64,000 bases of DNA from Streptomyces mobaraensis NBRC 13819 = DSM 40847 (GCF_017916255.1 NZ_CP072827.1:1116001-1180000), one strand, 5' to 3'. Shown: positions 34,351 to 43,115, numbered from the stretch's first letter. A program made the numbers and translations. The notes: generated by a model not told the origin, from the sequence alone.

Positions 34351-35502
34351 ATGTGGCGCAGGACGGTGGAAGAGGTCGCGGCGGCGGGGCGGGCGCTGCG
34401 GGGGGCCTGGCAGGGGCCGGGCCGGGAACGGGAGCTGGTGGTCCTGGCCTTCAAGGCGACCCTGGCGGCGGTGGCCGCCTGGGCGCTCGCCGCCTGGCTG
34501 CTGACGAACACCCTGGCGCTGATGGCTCCCTGGGTGGCGCTGCTGCTGGTCCGGACGACGGTCTACCGGTCGCTCGCGCAGGCGGCCCAGCAGACGCTGG
34601 CCATCGCCCTGGGGACGGTCATGGCGACCGCCGGCGGCATGCTGCTGGGCGGGACGCTGACGGCCATGGCCGTGGTGCTGCCGGTGGCCCTGCTGGCCGG
34701 GAACTGGCAGCACTTCGGCGACCAGGGGCTGGCGGGCGCCACGTCGGCGCTGTTCACCCTCGCCGGGGGCGAGTGGTCGGTGGACATCGCCGTCGACCGG
34801 GTGCTGGCCGCGCTGCTCGGCGCGGTGGTGGGGGTGGCGGTGAACGCGTTCGTCCTGCCGCCGGTCTCGCTGCGCAGCGCCCGGGAGTCCATCGGCGAGG
34901 TGGTCACCGAGTGCCGGACGATCCTGGAGGCGATGGCGGAGGGCGTCTCCGAGGGCTGTGACCACGGCCGCGCGGTGGGCTGGCAGGAGCGGGTCAGGCG
35001 GCTGCCCCGGCTGCTGGCCGGGGTGCGGTCGGCGATCGGCTGGGCCGAGGAGAGCGCGCGGTTCAACCCGCACCGCCGCCGGAGCGAGCTGCTGTGGCGG
35101 GCGAAGCCGTCGTACGAGGAGACCGCGCACACCCTGGAGCACGTCGTCGACCACCTGGAGGGGCTGTCCCGCACCCTGGTCGAGGCCACGGACCCGCACC
35201 ACCCGCGCCGGCTGCCCGGCCCGGACGCCGCCCGCCCGTACGGCGACTTCCTGCACCGGGTGGCGCGGGCCCTGTGCGCGTACGGCCGCTCGGTGACCGG
35301 CGGCGATCCGGCCGCCGCCCGGGAGGAGTTGCTGCGGGAGCTGCGCGGGGTGGAGGAGGCGCACGGGACGCTGCGCGCCCGGCTGGCCGGGCAGGCGTCG
35401 GACGATCCCGAGGCCATCGAGCTGATCGGCTCCCTGCTGGCGGAGGCCCGGCGGCTGACGCAGCGGCTGCGGGTGCCGGACGACGCGGAGGAGGCCGCCT
35501 GA
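34351..35502 (+). CDS. FUSC-family membrane protein
   Basis: A 383-aa protein with an N-terminal half of about six hydrophobic segments (from FKATLAAVAAWALAAWLL to AALLGAVVGVAVNAFVLPP) of the FUSC/aromatic-acid-exporter type, and a helical cytosolic C-terminal half (about 180-383) rich in Arg and Glu. Only one FUSC unit is present, so a dimer is likely. Such proteins are proposed efflux components for aromatic acids, but the substrate here is unknown. ATG 34351 follows GAGAGA closely; GTG 34333 is a possible earlier start. It converges on the MHS transporter, with a strong hairpin between. Confidence 0.85.
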   Translation: MWRRTVEEVAAAGRALRGAWQGPGRERELVVLAFKATLAAVAAWALAAWLLTNTLALMAPWVALLLVRTTVYRSLAQAAQQTLAIALGTVMATAGGMLLGGTLTAMAVVLPVALLAGNWQHFGDQGLAGATSALFTLAGGEWSVDIAVDRVLAALLGAVVGVAVNAFVLPPVSLRSARESIGEVVTECRTILEAMAEGVSEGCDHGRAVGWQERVRRLPRLLAGVRSAIGWAEESARFNPHRRRSELLWRAKPSYEETAHTLEHVVDHLEGLSRTLVEATDPHHPRRLPGPDAARPYGDFLHRVARALCAYGRSVTGGDPAAAREELLRELRGVEEAHGTLRARLAGQASDDPEAIELIGSLLAEARRLTQRLRVPDDAEEAA

Positions 35503-35547
35503 GCGGGCCCGCCCGGCCGGACCGCCCGAGCGAACCGCCGACCGACG

Positions 35548-35601
35548 CGTACGGCCGCGCCGCCCGTCCCCGGTTCCCCGGGAGGGCGGCGCGGCCGTAC
35601 G
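35548..35601. terminator. Perfect 18-bp hairpin between convergent genes
   Basis: Arms 35548-35565 and 35584-35601 are perfectly complementary over 18 bp, with an 18-base loop. It lies between convergent FUSC and MHS genes, so it can stop transcription in both directions. Confidence 0.8.
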
Positions 35602-35653
35602 GTGCGGTCCCGAGCCGGTTCGGGAAAGGTCCGGAAACGGCTCGGAAGAAGGT

Positions 35654-37282
35654 TCAGGAGCGGCCGTCCCCCGGCCCGTCGGGCGGCCCGGACTCCTCGT
35701 GCGCGCGCCCCGGATGGCGCAGGTGGAGCCAGACGTCCCTGGCCCGGCGGCCGGCCTCGGTACGGCTGCGGGCGACCAGGCGGCGGGCCTGCTCCGGCGA
35801 CTCCACCATCGGGCCCGAGCCGCGCAGCGGCTTGCCCGCCGTCTCGTGCAGGAAGAACGCGGAGACGAAGCCGACGACACCCGCGCCCATCAGGTAATAG
35901 GCGGGGATCATGCGGTCCCCCGACTGCTCCAGCAGCGCGGAGACCACCAGCGGGGTGGTGCCGCCGAAGAGCGAGACGGAGATGTTGAAGGAGACCGAGA
36001 GCGCGCCGTAGCGCATCCGGGTGGGGAAGAGGGCGGGGAGCGTGGAGGCGGCGGTGCCGGCGAAGACGACGAGCAGCAGCCCCAGCATCAGGCAGCCGAG
36101 CGCCGGCAGCAGCACTCCCCCGGCCCGGACGAGGAGGATCGCCGGGATCGCCAGGGCGACCATCGCCGCGCTGCCGACCATGAACATCGGCCGGCGCCCC
36201 CACTGGTCGGAGGAGCGGCCTACGGTGGTGATGGTCAGCGCCACCACGATCATCGTGCCGAGGATCAGCAGCTGGGCCGTGGTGGGGTCCTTGCCGAGGG
36301 TCTCGGTCATGTAGGTGGGCAGGTAGGACGTCACCAGGTAGTTGGTGACGTTGTAGACGATCACCAGGCCCATGCAGATCAGTACCGCGTGCCAGTGCTT
36401 GGTGAAGATCTCGCGCAGCCGGCCGTGGCCGGACTGGCGGGCCTCCTCGGCGCCCTCGGCCACCGCCTCCTCGTCCCGGGCGGCGGGGGCGACGCCGGCC
36501 TCGGCCGCCGCGCGGAAGGCGGGGGTCTCCTCCAGCCTCATCCGCATGTAGAGGCCGATCAGACCGAGCGGGCCGGCGAGCAGGAAGGGCAGCCGCCAGC
36601 CCCAGTCCGTCATCCCGTCGTCGCCGAGGACGGCGGTGAGCACGGTGACCAGGCCGGAGCCGAGCGCGTAACCCACGAAGGTGCCGAAGTCGAGCCAGCT
36701 GCCCAGGAAGCCGCGGCGCTTGTCGGGGGCGTACTCGGCGATGTACGTGGTGGCGCCGGCGTACTCGCCGCCGGTCGAGAAGCCCTGCACCAGGCGGCAG
36801 AGCAGCAGCAGGACGGGCGCGGCGACGCCGATCGTCCCGTAGGTGGGGAGCAGTCCGACGGCGAAGGTGCTGACCGCCATCATGATCATCGTGGCGGCGA
36901 GGACGCGCTGCCGGCCGACGCGGTCGCCGAGCGGCCCGAACACCAGCCCGCCCAGCGGGCGGACGAGGAAGGCGGCGGCGAAGGTGGCGAAGGCGGAGAT
37001 GACCTGGGCCCCGGGGGAGCTGGAGGGGAAGAAGACCTTGCCGAGGGTGGCCGCCACATAGGCGTACACGCCGAAGTCGAACCACTCCATCATGTTCCCG
37101 AGCGCCGCGGCGGACACGGCACGGCGGACCTCCGGGCGGTCCGCGACCGTGACCTCCTCGATGCTCAGGGACGACTTGCTCCGCCGCAGCAGCGTGCGGA
37201 GCAGCCGGTCGGTGGACGAGGTGCCGCCCCGTGCGGGGGCACCCCGTACGGTCTTCGGGGTTCGTCTGCGCTCGGCACCCAT
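35654..37282 (-). CDS. MHS-family (ProP-like) major facilitator transporter
   Basis: A 542-aa MFS transporter of the metabolite:H+ symporter (MHS) family. After a basic N-terminal 45 residues come 12 membrane segments. Signatures: GNMMEWFDFGVYAY in TM1, FGPLGDRVGRQRVLAAT between TM2 and TM3, and LCRLVQGFSTGGEYAGATTY in TM4. ProP relatives carry proline, glycine betaine or dicarboxylates, and the substrate is not determined by sequence. The start is ATG 37282 (MGAERRRTP) with AGGTGA a few bases upstream; longer in-frame extensions to 37378 lack support. The C-terminal 50 residues form a hydrophilic tail. Confidence 0.92.
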   Translation of the reverse strand: MGAERRRTPKTVRGAPARGGTSSTDRLLRTLLRRSKSSLSIEEVTVADRPEVRRAVSAAALGNMMEWFDFGVYAYVAATLGKVFFPSSSPGAQVISAFATFAAAFLVRPLGGLVFGPLGDRVGRQRVLAATMIMMAVSTFAVGLLPTYGTIGVAAPVLLLLCRLVQGFSTGGEYAGATTYIAEYAPDKRRGFLGSWLDFGTFVGYALGSGLVTVLTAVLGDDGMTDWGWRLPFLLAGPLGLIGLYMRMRLEETPAFRAAAEAGVAPAARDEEAVAEGAEEARQSGHGRLREIFTKHWHAVLICMGLVIVYNVTNYLVTSYLPTYMTETLGKDPTTAQLLILGTMIVVALTITTVGRSSDQWGRRPMFMVGSAAMVALAIPAILLVRAGGVLLPALGCLMLGLLLVVFAGTAASTLPALFPTRMRYGALSVSFNISVSLFGGTTPLVVSALLEQSGDRMIPAYYLMGAGVVGFVSAFFLHETAGKPLRGSGPMVESPEQARRLVARSRTEAGRRARDVWLHLRHPGRAHEESGPPDGPGDGRS

Positions 37283-37457
37283 GATCACCTGTCGGAGAGT
37301 CCGGGGGGACACGTGGTCCCGTTGGTCCCTTCCCGTACGGGTATGCACTTTGGCGCTGTTTATTCGCTTATGGCTCACGCGGGTGCGTCTTGCCCGGACG
37401 TCACACGTAAAACCTGCCGCCCCGGGGCCGGGCGCGTCGCGCGCCCCCGCCCCGCCG

Positions 37458-37901
37458 CTAGGCGCCCCGGAACAGCTCCAGCAGGTCCTGCCGGCCGAAC
37501 ATGCCGGCCGTCTCCACCGCCGACGGCACCCCGGCCGCCGGATCGGCGCCGTGCTCGACGAGCAGCCGGACGACCTCGTCCTCGGACTTGAAGACCGCGC
37601 CGGCCAGCGGCGTCTGCCCGCGGTCGTTGGCCCGGTTGGGGTCGGCGCCGCGGTCCAGCAGGGCGGCGACGGTCCGGGGGTGCCCGTGGTAGGCGGCGAG
37701 CATCACGAGGGTGTCGCCCCGGTCGTTGGTCAGGTTCGGCGGCACCCCGGCGTCCACGTAGGCGGCGAGGGTGTCGGTGTCCCCGTGCCGGGCCAGGTCG
37801 AAGACCTTGGCCGCGAGCTGGAGCACCTCGGGGTCGTGCGCGGGTTCGGCGGGGCCGGGGGCGGGCGCGGCGGGCTCGGGGCCGGACGTCGGCTCGGGCA
37901 T
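37458..37901 (-). CDS. Ankyrin-repeat protein
   Basis: A 147-aa protein with an acidic/Pro-Ala N-terminus (1-25) and three to four ankyrin repeats covering the rest: GDTDTLAAYVDAGVPPNLTN, RGDTLVMLAAYHGHPRTVAA, RGQTPLAGAVFKSEDEVVRL, and a partial fourth. Ankyrin repeats mediate protein binding, but the partner is unknown. In bacteria such small ankyrin proteins often neighbour catalase or stress genes, and none is seen here. It reads toward the MHS transporter with a 175-bp gap, so co-transcription is uncertain. Confidence 0.9.
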   Translation of the reverse strand: MPEPTSGPEPAAPAPGPAEPAHDPEVLQLAAKVFDLARHGDTDTLAAYVDAGVPPNLTNDRGDTLVMLAAYHGHPRTVAALLDRGADPNRANDRGQTPLAGAVFKSEDEVVRLLVEHGADPAAGVPSAVETAGMFGRQDLLELFRGA

Positions 37902-38214
37902 GGTCGTCGGTCCTCGGGGTCGGGGCCCACGGGCGGGGCCGGTCGGTCCGGGCCGCTCGCGGGCCCGGCGCGGGTCGCGGACCGTGATACGCGGTCCGGT
38001 TCCCGATCTTTCCCAGGACCCACCCTACGTACGCCCCGCCGGCCCCGAACCCCGGACGGCCCGGCCGCGGCCGAGCGGGTGAACCGGCCGCGCGCCGCTC
38101 GTGCGCCTCCTCCCCGGCGCGTCACTCGTGTGCCTCTTCCCGGATGTCCGGACGCCTGCTTGCTGTGACGCTGGGAGGACTCATGGTGACCGCCCCACCA
38201 ACAGGAGACCTCCC
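37902..38214. other. Divergent region with a palindrome, ankyrin gene / small membrane gene
   Basis: A 313-bp region. It contains the dyad GGACCG-TGATACG-CGGTCC at 37979-37997, about 80 bp upstream of the ankyrin gene, which could be an operator. On the leftward strand GGGAAC and CGTAT in the same area resemble an ECF-type promoter, but spacing is not decisive. Confidence 0.5.
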
Positions 38215-38409
38215 ATGATCCTCTCCATCTCCGGCGTCGTGCTGCTGGGCATCGTCGTGTTCCTGTTCTTCCGCAAGGACGGTCTCAAGGCCAGCCACGC
38301 CCTCGTCTGCGCCCTGTTCGGCTTCTACCTCGCCGGCACCGCCATCGCCCCCAGCATCAAGGCGGGCGGCGCCAGCCTCGCCGGGCTGCTGGGCGGGCTG
38401 CGGTTCTGA
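38215..38409 (+). CDS. 64-aa membrane protein upstream of the FtsK-like gene
   Basis: A 64-aa protein with two hydrophobic segments (about 1-19, ILSISGVVLLGIVVFLFF, and 29-48, ALVCALFGFYLAGTAIA) and a Gly/Ala-rich amphipathic end (GGASLAGLLGGL). AGGAGA sits 6 bases before the ATG, a strong ribosome binding site. It precedes the FtsK/TraB-like gene by 91 bp in the same direction. Small membrane proteins next to TraB-type genes are found on Streptomyces conjugative elements (Spd spread proteins), but I do not claim identity. The pairing suggests a joint role at the membrane. Confidence 0.82.
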   Translation: MILSISGVVLLGIVVFLFFRKDGLKASHALVCALFGFYLAGTAIAPSIKAGGASLAGLLGGLRF

Positions 38410-38500
38410 CCGCCGGCCGCGCGCGGTGCCGGTCCGTCCCGCCGCGCGCGGCGCCCGTCCACCCCCGAGTCCCACCCCGCCCCGACGTCAGGAGGCCGCC

Positions 38501-41500
38501 ATGGGCCGGCGCGGAGTCCCCCGCACCCTGACCGACCGAGCCCCGCTCACCCCCGGCCGGGAGCTCGCCCACAGCGTCACCGACAGCGCCCGCGACGTGC
38601 TGCACCCGGTCATCACCATCGGCCGCGGCCTGCGCTCGCTGGCGGCGGCCGGCCGGCGCGGCTGGGCCCGCACCCCCCGGGACCGGCGCGGCGCCGCGCT
38701 GCTGCTGGCCGCCTCCTGCATGCTCATCGTCGCCCTCATCCCCTACGGGCCCCCGCTGGCCGCCGCCGCGCTGCTGGCCGCCGGCGCGTGGCGCGGCCGG
38801 GACCGCGCCACCGCCCCGACGGCCCGTCAGGATCCGGTGGAGGGCCGACTCCAGGCCCTGTACGAGGCCCTCGTCCCGTACTTCTCCTCGCCGCTCGACC
38901 CGACGCCGCTCTACTCCCACGGCGGCGTCTGGCGGCAGGCGTTCGACGACCACGCCTTCGACGACGAGGGCCGGCTGGTCGCCCTGCGGCTGCGCTACCC
39001 GGCGTACTTCACCGACGGGGAGAGCGAGGCCCGCGCCCGCATCGAGCACCTGCTGCAGACCAAGGCGGGCCGGGGCCGGGAGTACCGCTTCGTCTGGGAC
39101 GAGGAGGAGGGCGTCCTCGACCTGTCCGTGCTGCCCGCCCTCCCCGTCGGCATCCGCGCGCAGCGCTTCGTGACCGCCCCCGGCGAGGTCCTGCTGGGCT
39201 TCACCGACCCGGAGGCCGTCCAGCGGACGCTGCCGGTGACCGACGGGAACGGCACGCGCGACGTGCCGCCGGTCATCTGGCGCACCGGCCAGCGGTCGTC
39301 CGAACCCCACCTGCTGGCCCTCGGCCGGCCCGCGAGCGGCGTCACCACGCTGCTCCGCTCGGTGCTGCTGCAGGCCCTGCACCACGGGGACGTGGTGATC
39401 GTCGACGGGGGCGGGGCGGGCGAGTACGCGTGCCTCGCCGGCCGGGAGGGCGTACTGGCCGTGGAGTCCGCGCCGCCGGGCGCGACGGCCGCCCTGGAGT
39501 GGGCCGCGCAGGAGACCCAGCGGCGGCTGGTGGCCACCAACACGGCGCGGCAGCAGGGCCGTCCGGCCCCCGAGGACGTCCGCCGCCCGCTGTGGATCGT
39601 CGTCGACCGCCCCGCGGCGCTCAGCGCCCTCGCCGCCGGTGAGGGCCGCCCCGACCCGCAGGAACTGCTCCAAGTCCCGCTCCGGCACGGCCGGGCCGCC
39701 AATGTGACGGTCGCCCTCGGCGAGCAGCTGGAGAGCGAACGGCTGCTCACCGAGGCGGTGCTCGCCCACACCCGGGCCCGGGTGGTGCTGGGCCCGGTCC
39801 CCGCCGGCCAGGTGCGCGGCACGCTCGGCGAGCTGCCGCAGACCACGCCCGTCAACGAGCTGCCCCCCGGCCGGGGTTACGCCCGCCTGGGCACCGGCCC
39901 GGTGCACCGCCTCCAGGTCCCGGCCACCCCCGACCCGTACGACGAGGGCGCCCCCGAACCCCACCGCCGCGCCGTCGCGGACCTCCTCCCGCCATGGCCC
40001 CCGACGGAACGACTCGCCGCCCCGGCGGCACACCCGCCCTCCCGACCGCCGGAGCCCTACGCCGAGGGCACGGGCGCCGACCCGGCGGCCGACGCGGGCC
40101 GCCCACCGACGGACGGCACCGGGGCACATCCGGGCGGCTGGGTCCACGCCTCCGCGCCGCGGAACGCGTCGGCCCACTACCCGGCGAACGCCCCGGGCCC
40201 ACTCTTCACGAACGGCCCGGCGCCCGGCGCGGAAGCGCCCTCAGGGAACGACGCCGCGGCCTACCTGCCACCGGACGCATCAGGCCACCACCCGGCGAAC
40301 GGCCCATGCACACACTTCACGAACGACCCGCCGCCCGGCGCGGAAGCGCCCCCACGGAACGACGCCGGGGCCTACCTGCCACCGGACACGTCGGGCCACC
40401 AACCGGTGAACGCCCAGGGCGCACACTTCACGGACTGCCCAGCGCCCGGCGCGGAAGCGCCCTCACGGAACAACGCCGCGGCCTACCTGCCACCGGACGG
40501 CCGGGGCCACGCGCCCGCGACCGGCGGCGCGCCGCCGCAGGCAGCGGGAGGCCACCCGGTGGGCGGGCCGGACCCCGAAGGCCCACGGTTCGCCGGCACC
40601 CGCGCGGAAGCGCCACCGCGCGCCTCGGCCTACCCACCGGCGGACGGCCCGTACGACCGGAGCCGGGCATTCGGCTCCGCAGCCTCCTACGCGCCGCCCG
40701 AAGCGGCCGGCCGCTACCCGGCGGACGCCCCGGGCACACGCCTCACCGACGACCCGACGCCCGGCGCGGGAGCGTCGCAGACCTCCGCCTATCCGGCGGC
40801 CGACGGCACGGCGGCCGGTCCGGACGGCTGGGGCCGTGCACCCGCGAACGGCGCTTACCCCGCGGCGCCCGACGCGTCCGGCCGCTACCCGGCCGACGGC
40901 TCGGGCCGCTACGCGATGGATCCCTCGTCTCCTGAGTACGCGATGGATCCCCCGTCTCCTGAGAGCGCACGGCACGCCGGCCACCCGCCGGTGGACGGCT
41001 TCGGCCCCTACGCCGCGAGCCCCCCGGTCCACGACGGCGCCCGGCGCGCCGACGGCCACGCGGGTTCCCCGGGGCACCGGCGGGCGGACGGCATGGGCCA
41101 CGCGCCGACGGCGGACGCCTCCGCCGGCTTCCCGCCGGCCGGTTCGGGTGGCGACGGCGCGTGGGACGCCGGCCATCGGCAGGACGCCCCGGGCGGGCCG
41201 CGGGCGGACCGCCCGGGCCACTTCCCGGTGGACCCGTCGCTCCACGGGGGCTCCCGGCGGGCCGGCCACCGGCAGGAGGCCACGAGCACCGGCGGCGGCC
41301 GGCACACCGCGGACCCCTCGGTCCGTACGAGCACCGGCCGTCACGCGAGCCCCGCCGCCCCCACCGCCTACGCACCGGCGCACGTCTACCCGGTCGGCGG
41401 TCAGGACCCCTACCGGGCAGGCGCCCAGGGCGACTTCACGGCGGACCCCGCCAACCCCGCGGACCCCGCCGCCCCCTCAGGCCACGAACGTGCGCGGCGC

Positions 41501-42343
41501 GTCGGCCGCCACGGGAGCGCCGCTGGCCACCAGGCGGGCGGCCTCGGCGAGCCGGGACACCGCCTCGTCGGCGACCGGCCCGGCGACGGTGAACGGCAGC
41601 CGTACGTACCCTTCGAAGGCGCCGTCCACCCCGAACCGCGGACCGGACGGCACGCGTACCCCCAGCCGTTCGCCGACCTGGGCGATCCGCGAGCCGGACA
41701 GTCCCCCGGTGCGTACCCACAGGGTGAGGCCGCCCTTCGGGACGGTGAACTCCCAGTCGGGCAGCCGCGCTTCGAGCGCCGCGACGACCGCGTTCCGGCT
41801 GTCGAGCACTTCGGCGCGGCGGGCGGCGACGGCCTCCTCCCAACCGCCGGTGTCCAGCAGCCGGGTGACGGCGAGCTGTTCCAGTACGGGGGTGCCCAGG
41901 TCGGCATAGGCGCGGGCCGCGACCAGGCTGCGGATCACTTCGGGGGCGGCGCGTACCCAGCCGATCCGCAGCCCGGCCCAGAACGACTTGCTGGCGGAGC
42001 CCACGGTGACCACCGTGCTGCCGGCCGGGTCGAAGGCGCAGACGGGGCGGGGCATGGCCAGCCCGGGTTCCAGGGCGAGGTCGGTCATGGTCTCGTCGGC
42101 GACCAGTACGGTGCCGGCGGACCGCGCCGCCTCGACGAGTTCGCGCCGCTGGGCCTCGGGGGCGAGGGCGCCGGTGGGGTTGTGGAAGTCGGCGATCACG
42201 TAGGCCAGCCGGGGGGCGGCGTCCCGCAGGACCTGGCGCCAGGCGGGCAGGTCCCAGCCGCCGAGCCGGTCGGCCATGCCGACGGGTACGAGCCGGGCCC
42301 CGGCCTCACGCAGCAGCTGAAGGACATTGGCGTACGACGGTGA
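38501..42343 (+). CDS. FtsK/TraB-like protein with degenerate P-loop and long repetitive tail
   Basis: A 1280-aa reading frame starting at ATG 38501 with AGGAGG 5 bases upstream. Residues 66-95 hold one or two membrane segments. Residues 110-470 resemble the FtsK/TraB pore ATPase, but the P-loop reads GRPASGVTT (275-283), with Val in place of the Walker A Lys, and the Walker B region is LWIVVDRP. ATP hydrolysis is therefore doubtful. From about 500 onward it is low-complexity Pro/Gly/Ala/His, including three tandem 37-aa units. The codon pattern supports coding to about 41480. Beyond that the frame runs opposite the MocR gene for 867 bp, and the last ~290 residues may not be real. S. coelicolor has a comparable FtsK-like gene near rbpA (SCO1416, from memory). 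Confidence 0.65.
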   Translation: MGRRGVPRTLTDRAPLTPGRELAHSVTDSARDVLHPVITIGRGLRSLAAAGRRGWARTPRDRRGAALLLAASCMLIVALIPYGPPLAAAALLAAGAWRGRDRATAPTARQDPVEGRLQALYEALVPYFSSPLDPTPLYSHGGVWRQAFDDHAFDDEGRLVALRLRYPAYFTDGESEARARIEHLLQTKAGRGREYRFVWDEEEGVLDLSVLPALPVGIRAQRFVTAPGEVLLGFTDPEAVQRTLPVTDGNGTRDVPPVIWRTGQRSSEPHLLALGRPASGVTTLLRSVLLQALHHGDVVIVDGGGAGEYACLAGREGVLAVESAPPGATAALEWAAQETQRRLVATNTARQQGRPAPEDVRRPLWIVVDRPAALSALAAGEGRPDPQELLQVPLRHGRAANVTVALGEQLESERLLTEAVLAHTRARVVLGPVPAGQVRGTLGELPQTTPVNELPPGRGYARLGTGPVHRLQVPATPDPYDEGAPEPHRRAVADLLPPWPPTERLAAPAAHPPSRPPEPYAEGTGADPAADAGRPPTDGTGAHPGGWVHASAPRNASAHYPANAPGPLFTNGPAPGAEAPSGNDAAAYLPPDASGHHPANGPCTHFTNDPPPGAEAPPRNDAGAYLPPDTSGHQPVNAQGAHFTDCPAPGAEAPSRNNAAAYLPPDGRGHAPATGGAPPQAAGGHPVGGPDPEGPRFAGTRAEAPPRASAYPPADGPYDRSRAFGSAASYAPPEAAGRYPADAPGTRLTDDPTPGAGASQTSAYPAADGTAAGPDGWGRAPANGAYPAAPDASGRYPADGSGRYAMDPSSPEYAMDPPSPESARHAGHPPVDGFGPYAASPPVHDGARRADGHAGSPGHRRADGMGHAPTADASAGFPPAGSGGDGAWDAGHRQDAPGGPRADRPGHFPVDPSLHGGSRRAGHRQEATSTGGGRHTADPSVRTSTGRHASPAAPTAYAPAHVYPVGGQDPYRAGAQGDFTADPANPADPAAPSGHERARRVGRHGSAAGHQAGGLGEPGHRLVGDRPGDGERQPYVPFEGAVHPEPRTGRHAYPQPFADLGDPRAGQSPGAYPQGEAALRDGELPVGQPRFERRDDRVPAVEHFGAAGGDGLLPTAGVQQPGDGELFQYGGAQVGIGAGRDQAADHFGGGAYPADPQPGPERLAGGAHGDHRAAGRVEGADGAGHGQPGFQGEVGHGLVGDQYGAGGPRRLDEFAPLGLGGEGAGGVVEVGDHVGQPGGGVPQDLAPGGQVPAAEPVGHADGYEPGPGLTQQLKDIGVRR
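40169..40501 (+). repeat. Three 111-bp tandem repeats in the FtsK-like gene
   Basis: Units 40169-40279, 40280-40390 and 40391-40501, each 37 codons, share the pattern SGHxPANxPGxxFTNxPxPG followed by AEAPxxNDAAAYLPPD. A decayed fourth unit follows, and scattered relatives occur to about 40800. Confidence 0.9.
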
Positions 42344-42994
42344 CTCGACGGCCACCCGCTCACCGCGCCCGGCCAGCAGCCGGCCGATGGCGGCGACGGC
42401 GCCCATCGCCCCGGTGGTCACCATGATCTGCTCGGGCATGGTGGGGATGCCGCGCGCGGTGTAGCGGTCGGCGAGGGCCCGGCGCAGGGCGGGAAGGCCG
42501 GCGGGGTAGTCGCCGTGGGTGTGCGCGTAGGGCGGCAGTTCCTCCAGCGCTCCCTGGAACGCCTGGGTCAGCCAGGGCTCGGGCGCGGTCAGCGCGGCGC
42601 AGCCCAGATCGATCATCGACCCGGCGGTCTCCGGCGGCAGCGGGTCCAGCGCCCGGGTGGGCAGCGGGCTCCCGGCGGGCACGGCGGTCCAGCTGCCGGC
42701 CCCGCGCCGGGATTCCAGGAACCCCTCGCCGCGCAGCGCCTCGTAGGCCGCGGCGACGGTGGTCCGGCTGACGGACAGGGCCGTGGCGAGCTCCCGTTCG
42801 GCGGGCAGCCGGGCGGCCACCGGCACCCGGCCCTCCAGGACGAGCAGCCGGACGCGGTCGGCGAGCGAACGGTAGGCGGGGGTGCGGCGGCCGTTGAGGG
42901 GCGTCACCCCGCCGCGCGCTTCGGGGCCGCCGCCCTGGGCGTCCAGAAGACGCGCGAGCTGCTGCGCCCCCACTGAGGCGGTCCACTGACTCAC
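41477..42994 (-). CDS. MocR-family (GntR-aminotransferase) regulator
   Basis: A 505-aa MocR-type regulator. The N-terminal GntR winged helix (about 35-105: SLADRVRLLVLEGRVPVAAR, LSVSRTTVAAAYEALRGEGF) is fused by a linker to a fold-type I aminotransferase domain. The PLP-binding Lys336 lies in GSASKSFWAGLRIGW, and PSYANVLQLL and DFHNPTG fit the family. The start is GTG 42994 with AAAGGTGG upstream. It is divergent from a YczE-type membrane gene, an arrangement known for the MocR subgroup YczR, which is thought to control that membrane protein. Three phased GTCCAC boxes lie at its start. Its 3' end is overlapped by the FtsK-like frame. Confidence 0.92.
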   Translation of the reverse strand: MSQWTASVGAQQLARLLDAQGGGPEARGGVTPLNGRRTPAYRSLADRVRLLVLEGRVPVAARLPAERELATALSVSRTTVAAAYEALRGEGFLESRRGAGSWTAVPAGSPLPTRALDPLPPETAGSMIDLGCAALTAPEPWLTQAFQGALEELPPYAHTHGDYPAGLPALRRALADRYTARGIPTMPEQIMVTTGAMGAVAAIGRLLAGRGERVAVESPSYANVLQLLREAGARLVPVGMADRLGGWDLPAWRQVLRDAAPRLAYVIADFHNPTGALAPEAQRRELVEAARSAGTVLVADETMTDLALEPGLAMPRPVCAFDPAGSTVVTVGSASKSFWAGLRIGWVRAAPEVIRSLVAARAYADLGTPVLEQLAVTRLLDTGGWEEAVAARRAEVLDSRNAVVAALEARLPDWEFTVPKGGLTLWVRTGGLSGSRIAQVGERLGVRVPSGPRFGVDGAFEGYVRLPFTVAGPVADEAVSRLAEAARLVASGAPVAADAPRTFVA

Positions 42995-43048
42995 CTTTGC
43001 GGTCCACCTTTCCGGAATTGGCCATGGATCGTTCTCGCTTACAGTCCA
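42980..43048. promoter_or_regulatory. Three phased GTCCAC boxes between MocR and yczE-type genes
   Basis: Same-orientation GTCCAC hexamers start at 42980, 43001 and 43043, spacings of exactly 21 and 42 bp (two and four helical turns). MocR regulators typically bind direct repeats, so these are likely operators. Confidence 0.6.
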
Positions 43049-43115
43049 CAGACTGCCATGCAACAGGCCACCCGCACCACTGCCGGGGCACGGCCACGAC
43101 TATTGGGGAGGGGCT

